The notes under the pieces: model-generated | Told to the model about the DNA's origin: nothing | The model's database searches: none | Seen by the model: only the letters and a program-made list of their open reading frames with translations | Part shown: positions 7,184 through 13,359 of the stretch, in pieces | Position numbering within the stretch: position 1 is the first letter of the stretch | Layout: every line of letters starts with the position of its first letter | Made by a program: the position numbers and the translations under genes | From: Thermofilaceae archaeon | Lineage (GTDB): Archaea > Thermoproteota > Thermoprotei > Thermofilales > Thermofilaceae | DNA length: 14,015 bases | Direction: 5' to 3' | NCBI GenBank assembly: GCA_027017025.1 | Contig: JALURH010000082.1 | Coordinates: 1-14,015, forward strand

Positions 7184-8332
7184 TTGCAAGGAAAACTTAG
7201 TAACGAGTCTATAGAAAGAGCATCGCAGGATTATCATGTATCAAAACTTCCAAGACCTTGTGGGATTACAGTGCATAGTGTTGTTGGGTGTAGCTATAGA
7301 TGTGCTTATTGCTATCTCCCAGATATGGGTATAAGTTATGTGATTCCAAGAGCGTATGGATTAACTAAAGAAGAGATAGTATATGCATTACTAAAAAATA
7401 GATCCTTTTTACCCGGGAGAACTGGTACGTTTATTGCTATAGGAAGTATCGGGGAGCCTTTCCACCCGATAGGTATACATAGAACTCTTGAATATATCTA
7501 TGGAATTGTAAAGTATTTAGAGAATCCTATACAATTTTCGACGAAAAGCATACTAGATAATGAAGTAATTTTAAAACTTAAGTCTATAAAAAATTTACTG
7601 TTAAGTCCATTAATAACTATTATTACAACCAAACACTGGGAAAAACTAGAGCCATATGCCCCATCTCCTTATCAACGGATAGAAACTATAAGGAAATTAA
7701 GGAAGGCAGGTTTCTTTCCCTTTCTTTTTCTCAAACCAATAATACCTAGTGTAATTGAACAAGAAGCTGAGGAGATATTAGACTTAGCTAAAAATGCTGG
7801 AGCTATCGGTGTAGTAATAGGTGGTCTACGTATAACTATATCAATACTTAACAGAATGAAGAGCGCTGGCATAGATATTAATGAAATACTATCTAGGGTT
7901 TCAGGCAGGAATATATCGGAAAGGAAACAAGTGTCATTAAATATGGCTAATGTAAAGAGGAGACTTGTAAACTTAGCTAGGGAAAAGGGATTAATACCCT
8001 TATTAGCTGCATGTTGTGCAAATAATCTCTCAGCTTATTTAATAAACGGGAAAAGAATTCCATGTGCTGGACTAGATTATGTAAAGGGAAAGTTCTGCAC
8101 TAAATGCCCTGTTATGTGCGAAAGTATTAAAACAGAAATCGATACTCAAGAAGTTTATGAAATGGCAAAGAAATTTCTAGGATTAAAGAATCTTAAGGGA
8201 GTTGAAATCGATAGATTCTACATAATCTTTAAAGCTAATAACAAGAGGAGAGTTGTTAATAGACTAAGATATAAAAGAGGGCTAAAATATGCATTTGAAG
8301 TAGCTTATAGGAGAAAATTAGTGGTAGTATGA
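7184..8332 (+). CDS. Radical SAM enzyme with extra C-terminal cysteine cluster
   Basis: The N-terminal part has the radical SAM motif C36-X3-C40-X2-C43 (GCSYRCAYCY), which binds a 4Fe-4S cluster and S-adenosylmethionine. It is followed by a barrel with IAIGSIGEPFHP (84-95) and LSPLITIITT (140-149), resembling the SplB-like group (COG1533). The C-terminal part adds Cys 277, 278, 294, 305, 308 and 312 (AACC ... PC ... CTKCPVMC), suggesting an auxiliary cluster or zinc site, then a basic tail rich in Arg and Lys. The substrate is unknown. The start is TTG at 7184, the only standard start codon between the in-frame stop at 7082 and the conserved core, although the frame upstream stays open. The stop overlaps the ATG of the DUF504 gene by four bases (ATGA), so the two products probably act together. 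Confidence 0.88.
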   Translation: MQGKLSNESIERASQDYHVSKLPRPCGITVHSVVGCSYRCAYCYLPDMGISYVIPRAYGLTKEEIVYALLKNRSFLPGRTGTFIAIGSIGEPFHPIGIHRTLEYIYGIVKYLENPIQFSTKSILDNEVILKLKSIKNLLLSPLITIITTKHWEKLEPYAPSPYQRIETIRKLRKAGFFPFLFLKPIIPSVIEQEAEEILDLAKNAGAIGVVIGGLRITISILNRMKSAGIDINEILSRVSGRNISERKQVSLNMANVKRRLVNLAREKGLIPLLAACCANNLSAYLINGKRIPCAGLDYVKGKFCTKCPVMCESIKTEIDTQEVYEMAKKFLGLKNLKGVEIDRFYIIFKANNKRRVVNRLRYKRGLKYAFEVAYRRKLVVV

Positions 8333-8589
8333 ATCCTCTTAGAAATTTATTTAATCGTTTCGTATGGGATAAAAATTTCCCATCAGAGAAAATAGAGATA
8401 CGTTATATCTCTAGAGGAGCACCAAACAATTATGAGAGCTTATTGGGAACCGATGTAATAAAGGTATTCTCTAGAGGCTTTGAATATAAAACCTCGGATG
8501 GAAAGAGAAAATATATACCTTTCCATAGAGTGATTTTAATAAAAAATAAAGTTTCAGGCGAGATTCTTTATCGATCAGTGAAATCTTAA
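8329..8589 (+). CDS. DUF504 / UPF0248 (MJ1316-type) small protein
   Basis: The 86-residue protein matches UPF0248 (DUF504) by its landmarks: L-x-x-x-F-V-W-D near the start (FNRFVWD, 8-14), YISRGAP (26-32), a central GTD--KVF segment (40-48), and IPFHRVILIKN (63-73). Comparative genomics by Burroughs and Aravind proposed that the MJ1316 domain recognises RNA ends, including cyclic phosphates, in RNA repair systems. That is family knowledge, not shown by this sequence. The ATG sits in an ATGA overlap with the radical SAM stop, indicating translational coupling, and there is no independent promoter. It ends 25 bases before the end of the convergent GAPDH gene. Confidence 0.85.
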   Translation: MNPLRNLFNRFVWDKNFPSEKIEIRYISRGAPNNYESLLGTDVIKVFSRGFEYKTSDGKRKYIPFHRVILIKNKVSGEILYRSVKS

Positions 8590-8614
8590 AACCTGAGGGT
8601 ATTGGCCTCCTATA

Positions 8615-9643
8615 CTAGAATCCTCCTTTATTCACCATGTAGACCATTAGGTCAACGAGTCTATTACTATAACCCCATTCGTTATCGTACCACGCAAGTA
8701 CTTTCACTAGGTTACTTTTTTCTCCTATAACCATGGTAGCTAATGAATCGTATATTGCGGAATGGGGATTCCCTATTATATCCGCACTTACTATAGGATC
8801 CTCAACGTACTGTAGTATTCCCTTAAGGTTACTCTCAGCAGCTTTCCTAAATGCTGAATTAACTTCTTCTACTGTTACTTCTCTCTCTAGCTCTGCTACG
8901 AAATCTACGAGAGAACCATCTGGAACTGGTACGCGTATAGCCATAGCTGAAAGCTTACCCCTAAGCTCTGGGAAAATCTCCATGATGGCTTTTGCTGCGC
9001 CCGTTGTAGTTGGAATAATATTTATTGCACCAGCTCTAGCCCTTCTGAGATCCCTATGGACTAAATCTAGTATTCTTTGATCATTAGTGTATGCGTGTAC
9101 TGTGGTCATCATTCCTCTAACTAATCCGAAGTTTTCCTTTAGGACTTTAACTAATGGAGCAAAGGCATTGGTTGTACAAGAGGCATTGGAAATTATAACG
9201 TGCTTTTCGGGATCATATATATGATGATTTACCCCTAGAACTATCGTTATGTCAGGTTGTTTAGCAGGAGCTGATATAACTACCTTTCTTGCTCCAGCCC
9301 TAATATGTTTTGATGCATTCTCCCTATCTCTGAACCTACCTGTTGATTCCAGAACTATATCTATACCTAGGTCTTTCCAAGGGAGTTGTGCTGGATCTGG
9401 ATTACTTACTACTAATATTTCCTTATCATCTACAACTATCTTATTCTCCTTTACTTCAACATGATTAGGTAAAATACCGAAAATAGAATCATATTTAAGT
9501 AGATGTGCTAATGTTCTTGCGTCTGCTAGATCATTTACAGCTACAATCTCAATTTTCTCCTGGAATTCTTTATTATTTAAAGCTGCTCTGAAGAAGTTCC
9601 TACCTATTCTACCAAAACCATTTATAGCTACTTTAACAGTCAT
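8615..9643 (-). CDS. gap: Glyceraldehyde-3-phosphate dehydrogenase, class I (bacterial/eukaryal type)
   Basis: Interconverts glyceraldehyde 3-phosphate and 1,3-bisphosphoglycerate with NAD(P) in glycolysis or gluconeogenesis. The 342 residues follow the class I pattern throughout: nucleotide-binding NGFGRIGR (8-15), catalytic Cys156 in SNASCTTNAFAPL, His183 in TVHAYTNDQ, HRDLRRARAGA (196-206), SAMAIRVPVPDGS (232-244), GNPHSAIYD (291-299) and WYDNEWGYSNRLVDL (318-332). Asp38 in VAVNDLADART and Leu-Val in LDLVHRDLR suggest NAD preference, with the usual Pro after Leu replaced by Val. Most crenarchaea instead carry the divergent archaeal class II enzyme, so this copy may be transferred. GTGAG before the ATG supports the start. 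It is convergent with the DUF504 gene. Confidence 0.96.
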   Translation of the reverse strand: MTVKVAINGFGRIGRNFFRAALNNKEFQEKIEIVAVNDLADARTLAHLLKYDSIFGILPNHVEVKENKIVVDDKEILVVSNPDPAQLPWKDLGIDIVLESTGRFRDRENASKHIRAGARKVVISAPAKQPDITIVLGVNHHIYDPEKHVIISNASCTTNAFAPLVKVLKENFGLVRGMMTTVHAYTNDQRILDLVHRDLRRARAGAINIIPTTTGAAKAIMEIFPELRGKLSAMAIRVPVPDGSLVDFVAELEREVTVEEVNSAFRKAAESNLKGILQYVEDPIVSADIIGNPHSAIYDSLATMVIGEKSNLVKVLAWYDNEWGYSNRLVDLMVYMVNKGGF

Positions 9644-9664
9644 GGTTATCTCACAAAAAATTAT

Positions 9665-9714
9665 CTAGTTAACTAAATAAAGGAAACTATTTAATGTACT
9701 ACGTAGAAGTAGTA
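9665..9714 (-). promoter_or_regulatory. GAPDH promoter region with candidate operator
   Basis: Read on the minus strand, attaaatag (about 9687-9695) is a good TATA box about 45-50 bases before the gap ATG, leaving a leader of roughly 20 bases. Just upstream is an inverted repeat TACTAC-GTAGAA-GTAGTA (9697-9714). A 10-base palindrome TAGTTAACTA (9666-9675) lies between TATA and start. Both are plausible binding sites for a dimeric regulator. Confidence 0.45.
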
Positions 9715-9720
9715 TATATC
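9711..9720 (+). promoter_or_regulatory. Possible plus-strand TATA box in the gap-HTH intergenic region
   Basis: agtatatatc would place a transcript start near 9740-9745, just before the GC-rich island at 9764-9935. The evidence is base composition and position only. Confidence 0.25.
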
Positions 9721-9763
9721 TTACTTTCCAGGGGATTTATGTTTTCATGGATTCATTAATTGG

Positions 9764-9988
9764 GTGGTAGTGGTGGGTAGAGATTATACTACTATTACGG
9801 TTAGCTATGACGTTTGGGCCGAACTGCTTCGCAGGAAGGCTCATCTGAGCCAGAAATTGGATGGCACCAAATATTTAACAGTTTACGGCTCAGACCTGCA
9901 CGGGTTCTTCATCTATCCGTTCTTCCGAGCCTCAGCATCAAAATACCCTTACATATCCTCCTTAAAATTTATTATGATAATACCTTGA
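9764..9988 (+). other. GC-rich, self-complementary island: small RNA candidate or antitoxin-like gene remnant
   Basis: This is the only notable content of the 426-base gap between gap and the HTH gene besides promoter elements. Positions 9811-9935 are about 51% G+C by hand count, well above the surrounding sequence. Perfect repeats allow several exclusive hairpins: GGCTC/GAGCC (9838-9842 with 9847-9851), TCTGAGCC/GGCTCAGA (9844-9851 with 9887-9894) and GGCTC/GAGCC (9887-9891 with 9927-9931), plus CTGC/GCAG at 9824-9834. A 74-codon frame starts with GTG at 9764, or more likely at 9770-9773 behind GGTGGT. It begins RDYTTITVSYDVWAELLRRK, which resembles the N-terminus of VapB-type antitoxins, but then becomes unlike a protein. 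It matches no tRNA, 5S, SRP or RNase P RNA pattern I could recognise. The two readings, RNA gene and decayed antitoxin gene, remain open. Confidence 0.35.
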
Positions 9989-10037
9989 AAAGATTCTTTT
10001 GGTTAAGCTACTCTTCTTTATTCGACATAGGGCTAAG

Positions 10038-10045
10038 TTAAATAA
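10038..10045 (+). promoter_or_regulatory. TATA box of the XRE-type regulator gene
   Basis: TTAAATAA is centred about 28 bases before the ATG at 10070 and no Shine-Dalgarno lies between, the classic arrangement for a leaderless crenarchaeal transcript. Confidence 0.55.
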
Positions 10046-10069
10046 GTAGTCTAACTTTTAGATAATGGT

Positions 10070-10825
10070 ATGGCTAGTATTGACAGAAATATAAGCTTAG
10101 ATGATCCAGCTATAAGAGAAGTTGCAGCAAAAATTGCTGGAGATATTATTCTCTCATCTAACCCTGGCAAGGAAATGCGAAGATGGAGAGAAATGTTCGG
10201 AGTAACACAGGTAGAGCTAGCAGCGATAATGGGTGTTTCAGCATCAGTAGTTAGCGATTATGAGAGTGGTAGGAGGAAGTCTCCAGGATCACGGTTTATA
10301 AGGAAATTTGTTAAAAGCTTGATAGTCAAAGATGTTGAGAGAGGAGGATTAGTACTTTCTGGCCTAGCTAGAATACTATTAGGTACTGATAAGTTAAGGG
10401 AAGCTATCATAGATATGAGGGAATTTTCTATTCCTATTTCTATCTCTAAATTTTGTGAACTTATTGACGCTGAATTAGTAGTTGGCGAGCAATTCATGTC
10501 TACTCCGATCTTGGGATACACAGTTGTTGATAGTGTAAAGCTTGTTCTAGATGTACCCTCATATGACTATGTTAAATTATACGGTGCTACAACACAGAGA
10601 GCGGCTATATTCACCAAAGTATACTATGGTAGAAGTCCAATGGTTGCAATAAAAGCTATGCAAGCAGGGATGGGGGGTCTAAGACCAGCATTGGTTGTTT
10701 TCCACGGTCCCAAAAGGATAGATGAGTTAGGGCTTCTCATAGCTAAGAGAGAGAATATTCCTCTGGCTCTCTCAAGGCAACCGAGTATAGATAAACTCGT
10801 AGAGAAGCTAAGAGGTATAAAGTAG
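10070..10825 (+). CDS. XRE-family helix-turn-helix transcriptional regulator (COG1709-like)
   Basis: DNA-binding regulator of 251 residues. Residues 36-72 form an XRE/Cro-type helix-turn-helix (MRRWREMFGVTQVELAAIMG, then SASVVSDYESGRRKSPG), with the TQ-x-x-L-A-x-x-x-G-V-S pattern. The N-terminal 35 residues form a helical lead, and residues about 95-251 form an alpha/beta domain that could sense a ligand or make a dimer. This architecture matches a conserved archaeal regulator group (COG1709, from memory). The ATG follows a TATA box by about 28 bases, suggesting a leaderless message. The HTH would suit palindromic sites such as those upstream of gap, but no direct link is visible. It is convergent with the heat-shock protein gene, with 17 bases between the stops. 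Confidence 0.88.
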   Translation: MASIDRNISLDDPAIREVAAKIAGDIILSSNPGKEMRRWREMFGVTQVELAAIMGVSASVVSDYESGRRKSPGSRFIRKFVKSLIVKDVERGGLVLSGLARILLGTDKLREAIIDMREFSIPISISKFCELIDAELVVGEQFMSTPILGYTVVDSVKLVLDVPSYDYVKLYGATTQRAAIFTKVYYGRSPMVAIKAMQAGMGGLRPALVVFHGPKRIDELGLLIAKRENIPLALSRQPSIDKLVEKLRGIK

Positions 10826-10828
10826 AGG

Positions 10829-10846
10829 ATAGTAAATAAATACTAT
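10829..10846. terminator. Small palindrome between convergent genes, possible bidirectional terminator
   Basis: ATAGTA-AATAAA-TACTAT spans the 17-base gap between the HTH gene stop and the heat-shock gene stop (TAG, minus strand, 10843-10845). The AT-rich palindrome could end transcripts from both sides. Archaeal termination usually depends on T-runs, so this is tentative. Confidence 0.3.
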
Positions 10847-11280
10847 TCAACCTTTACCTTTACTTTCTTAATTTTCAATGGTATATGAATTTCAAGTACA
10901 CCTGCCTTAAAGAATGCTCTACACTTCTTTTCATCTATATTCTCAGGTAAACTAAGCTCTAGTCTGTAGTTTCTGAATTCTGCACCAGTATATGGGAGGT
11001 ATTCTGGCATCGAAAAGGGCTTGTTAAGCTTTGCCTCAATAATCAGCTTGTTACCTGCTATCTGGACATTTATATCCTTTTTCTCCCTTACACCTGGAAG
11101 ATCTACATAAATAATTAACTCATCAACAAGCCTCTTCATCTCATATAATGGTACAAGAGTTTTCTGCTCCCAGTCAAAGAGGGGTTTAGAAATTTCTATT
11201 TCAAGTTCTCTAATTTCTTCAAATATTCTGTCTATCTCTTTCCTGAATCTCTCAAGGTATTTTCTAAACCAATCCTCCAT
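10843..11280 (-). CDS. Small heat-shock protein, Hsp20/alpha-crystallin family
   Basis: ATP-independent chaperone that binds unfolding proteins, probably as a large cytoplasmic oligomer. The 145-residue chain has a charged N-terminal helix (about 1-32), then the alpha-crystallin domain (about 45-138) with YVDLPGVREKKDINVQI, the strand YRLELSLPENID and the family signature A-x-F-K-A-G-V-L-E-I-x-I-P. It ends in a Lys/Val-rich tail. The start is the ATG at 11280, with GGTGAT (11284-11289) as Shine-Dalgarno. The GTG at 11289 directly after the previous stop would waste this site, so the three-residue longer form is unlikely. The stop of the PAC2 gene (11290) is 9 bases before this ATG, so the two are co-transcribed with pgk. 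Confidence 0.93.
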   Translation of the reverse strand: MEDWFRKYLERFRKEIDRIFEEIRELEIEISKPLFDWEQKTLVPLYEMKRLVDELIIYVDLPGVREKKDINVQIAGNKLIIEAKLNKPFSMPEYLPYTGAEFRNYRLELSLPENIDEKKCRAFFKAGVLEIHIPLKIKKVKVKVE

Positions 11281-11289
11281 AAAAATCAC

Positions 11290-12054
11290 CTATGCATACA
11301 TCGCAGGTATAGTGAATTCGTATTCTTTTCCAGTCTTTTGCATCGACTCCACAGTTCTCTTCATAAGCTCTCTTAACTTTATTCTAATTTCTTCTTCTTG
11401 TTCAAGTAGCGATTTCACATCAACTGATATACCTATGTACTTAGCTAAGGTACTAAGCAAAGATGCTGCAGCACCGGGATCAGGATATGTTGCAAAGCAC
11501 TCCGTAAATAAGCCTATGGCAGGGAACCGTCTTTTAAATGACTCTTTCAGAATAAGTGCATAAGCACCCCCAATAAACCCTTCTCTCAATATCTCGAAAC
11601 CTGATTTTTCAGCCTCCTCTCGTAGTTTTTCTTCTATACTAACAACATAAGTTTTTGGTTTCTCGATTTTTATCCTATTAGGCACCGCAATACCTCCTAA
11701 CAGAATAATCATTTTCGTCTTCAAATTAGATGCTAAATCAACAATAAATTTTGCTATTGAAGGTAATCCTGGGGGAGGTATAGCTGCATCTGAGTGTAAA
11801 ACTATAATGTTTCTGCCATCAATGTTTGTAGAATACAGTCTTACCGGCATAAGTGGTTTATTTTCATGAAATAATATGATTGGTGGCAAGAATGTAGAGT
11901 CTATATACCCTAATTCCTTCATCTTAAATATACGGATCATGTGGGATGTTGATATTGGACCTACAAGTCCTACATCGGGAATACCTATTAACAAATACGA
12001 TTTTTCTGCAGGTTTTTCTCTAAGGTATAGTTCCCATATATTCTCTTCGACCAT
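11290..12054 (-). CDS. PAC2 / proteasome-assembly-chaperone-like protein (COG2047)
   Basis: The 254-residue protein belongs to the PAC2 family, related to eukaryotic proteasome assembly chaperone 2 and to archaeal PbaA/PbaB. Landmarks are GIPDVGLVG (24-32), the run AAIPPPGLPSIAKFIVDLA (90-108), LLGGIAVPNRIKIEKPKTY (118-136), GFIGGAYALIL and, near the C-terminus, ECFATYPDPGAAASLLSTLA with a downstream helix. By family it would assist 20S proteasome assembly or act as a scaffold; the exact role of the archaeal COG2047 branch is not settled. The ATG is preceded by GGAGGTG and overlaps the pgk stop (TAATG), so translation is coupled. The next gene encodes a small heat-shock protein, giving a protein-quality-control context. 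Confidence 0.88.
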   Translation of the reverse strand: MVEENIWELYLREKPAEKSYLLIGIPDVGLVGPISTSHMIRIFKMKELGYIDSTFLPPIILFHENKPLMPVRLYSTNIDGRNIIVLHSDAAIPPPGLPSIAKFIVDLASNLKTKMIILLGGIAVPNRIKIEKPKTYVVSIEEKLREEAEKSGFEILREGFIGGAYALILKESFKRRFPAIGLFTECFATYPDPGAAASLLSTLAKYIGISVDVKSLLEQEEEIRIKLRELMKRTVESMQKTGKEYEFTIPAMYA

Positions 12055-13289
12055 TAATTTACACCTCCAAATTTCTTTAGAACTTCTATCACTGGTAGAG
12101 TACCCTTAACTAAATACTCTATTAAAGCACCTCCACCTGTGCTTATATGTGAGAACTTATCAATAAAGTTTAGATGAGAAGCAGCGGCTATTGTATGCCC
12201 GCCACCAATTAATGTAAATGCCTTGGATTTCGACATAGCGGTAAACACGCTATGAGTGGCTCTTTCAAATCCTTTTTCCTCAAATATACCTAGTGGGCCA
12301 TTCATTACGATGGTTCTGGATTCTCTGATTAGATCACTATATCTCGAAGTAGTTTCACTACCTACATCCTTTATTAGATAGTTTACAGGCAGCTCCTTTA
12401 CTCTTATTTCTTTTCGCGTACCATTTATATCTACAGCTAAATCCATGGGTAGGACTATTTTTTCATCAAATTTTTTGAGAAGATTTTGTATCCTAGGTAT
12501 TAAGTCCATAAACCCCTTTTTTCCCAGTACTTCCTCATTAATCTTACCTAGATTAAAACCGCTTGCCTTTAAGAATAGATTTGCTACAAGACCTCCTGTA
12601 AGAATATAATCAGCAATACCCTTACTTAGGACAACATCCACGATTTCTGCACTATCTTCTGCTTTTGCTCCTCCAAGGATATAAATACAAGGATGATCAG
12701 GTTTTTCACGAACCTTTATTAATGCTCTTAGTTCTTCTTCCATTACTTTCCCAGCGACAACATCTTTTACTACAGGAGCAAAGCCTATTAGAGATACATG
12801 AGGTCTATGAGCTGCAGCAAATGCATCTATGATAAATACATCTATTAGTGGTGCTAGATTCTGTACAAGCACCGTTTTTGAGTGTTCTTCAGCCGATCCC
12901 TTTTTTGTCTCACCATCCCAGAATCTAACATTCTCCAATACTAGTATATCACCGGGCGCTAATTCTCTAATAGCCCTTTGAGCTCTTTCACCAAAAATAT
13001 CATCAATAAATTTAACATGACCTAAGAAGCTATCTAAAAATTCTGCATGTTGCCTAAGACTTATAAAATCTGGATCACCTTTTCTGCCTTGATGAGCTAG
13101 AACCACTATTTTTGCCCTTTTTTCCCTAAGCTTCTTCAATGTTTTCTCTGCGTGTACTCTTATCCTAGTAGTGTCCAAAAGTTTTTTTGTCTCGAAATCT
13201 ACTGGGGAATTAAAATCTACCCTGACTAGTACCGTTTTATTCTCTAATTCTACGTCATCTAATGTCTTAATGTTAAATTCTTCTATCAT
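12054..13289 (-). CDS. pgk: Phosphoglycerate kinase, archaeal type
   Basis: Transfers phosphate between 1,3-bisphosphoglycerate and ADP, the step after GAPDH. The 411-residue length is usual for archaeal PGK. Visible motifs are RVDFNSP (23-29, normally RVDFNVP), the archaeal substrate segment AHQGRKGDPDF (65-75), ENVRFWDGE (119-127), ILGGAKAEDSAEI (204-216), a MNGPLGIFE strand (329-337), GGGHT (362-366) and STGGGA (383-388) around the nucleotide. The ATG at 13289 follows a GAAGAGAT stretch, and AT-rich boxes (tttatagctaaatac, about 13327-13342) offer a TATA element. The stop TAA shares its last A with the ATG of the PAC2 gene. Unlike the GAPDH here, this enzyme looks typically archaeal. Confidence 0.96.
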   Translation of the reverse strand: MIEEFNIKTLDDVELENKTVLVRVDFNSPVDFETKKLLDTTRIRVHAEKTLKKLREKRAKIVVLAHQGRKGDPDFISLRQHAEFLDSFLGHVKFIDDIFGERAQRAIRELAPGDILVLENVRFWDGETKKGSAEEHSKTVLVQNLAPLIDVFIIDAFAAAHRPHVSLIGFAPVVKDVVAGKVMEEELRALIKVREKPDHPCIYILGGAKAEDSAEIVDVVLSKGIADYILTGGLVANLFLKASGFNLGKINEEVLGKKGFMDLIPRIQNLLKKFDEKIVLPMDLAVDINGTRKEIRVKELPVNYLIKDVGSETTSRYSDLIRESRTIVMNGPLGIFEEKGFERATHSVFTAMSKSKAFTLIGGGHTIAAASHLNFIDKFSHISTGGGALIEYLVKGTLPVIEVLKKFGGVN

Positions 13290-13326
13290 ATCTCTTCAAC
13301 CAAAAATAATTATGAGGAACAACTAA

Positions 13327-13359
13327 AGTATTTAGCTATAAAATAGTCCCTCAGGGACT
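13327..13359 (-). promoter_or_regulatory. pgk promoter with upstream palindrome
   Basis: On the minus strand, tttatagctaaatac (13327-13342) lies about 38-53 bases before the pgk ATG. Immediately upstream is the perfect palindrome AGTCCCT-C-AGGGACT (13345-13359), which also covers the SpoIIM-like stop codon at 13351-13353. It could be an operator for pgk or, as RNA followed by ATTTTAT, a terminator hairpin of the preceding gene. Confidence 0.4.

Noticed and set aside
8733..9464. Open frames on the plus strand inside gap
   Set aside because: They lie opposite the conserved GAPDH coding sequence and have no family features.
9838..9935. tRNA, 5S, SRP RNA or RNase P RNA gene in the GC-rich island
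   Set aside because: No T-arm consensus, acceptor pairing or conserved core sequence of these RNAs could be found on either strand.
9885..9942. C/D box guide RNA on the minus strand (TGATGC, GATGAAG and CTGA boxes)
   Set aside because: The boxes deviate from consensus and both spacers are about 15 bases, longer than the usual archaeal 12, so chance is likely.
9814..10041. 75-codon plus-strand frame overlapping the island
   Set aside because: It is in another frame of the structured region, and its composition (leucine/phenylalanine-rich after residue 30) and lack of a ribosome site do not support a gene.
11281..11289. GTG at 11289 as the start of the heat-shock protein
   Set aside because: These bases form the GGTGAT Shine-Dalgarno for the ATG at 11280, and starting there would leave no ribosome site.
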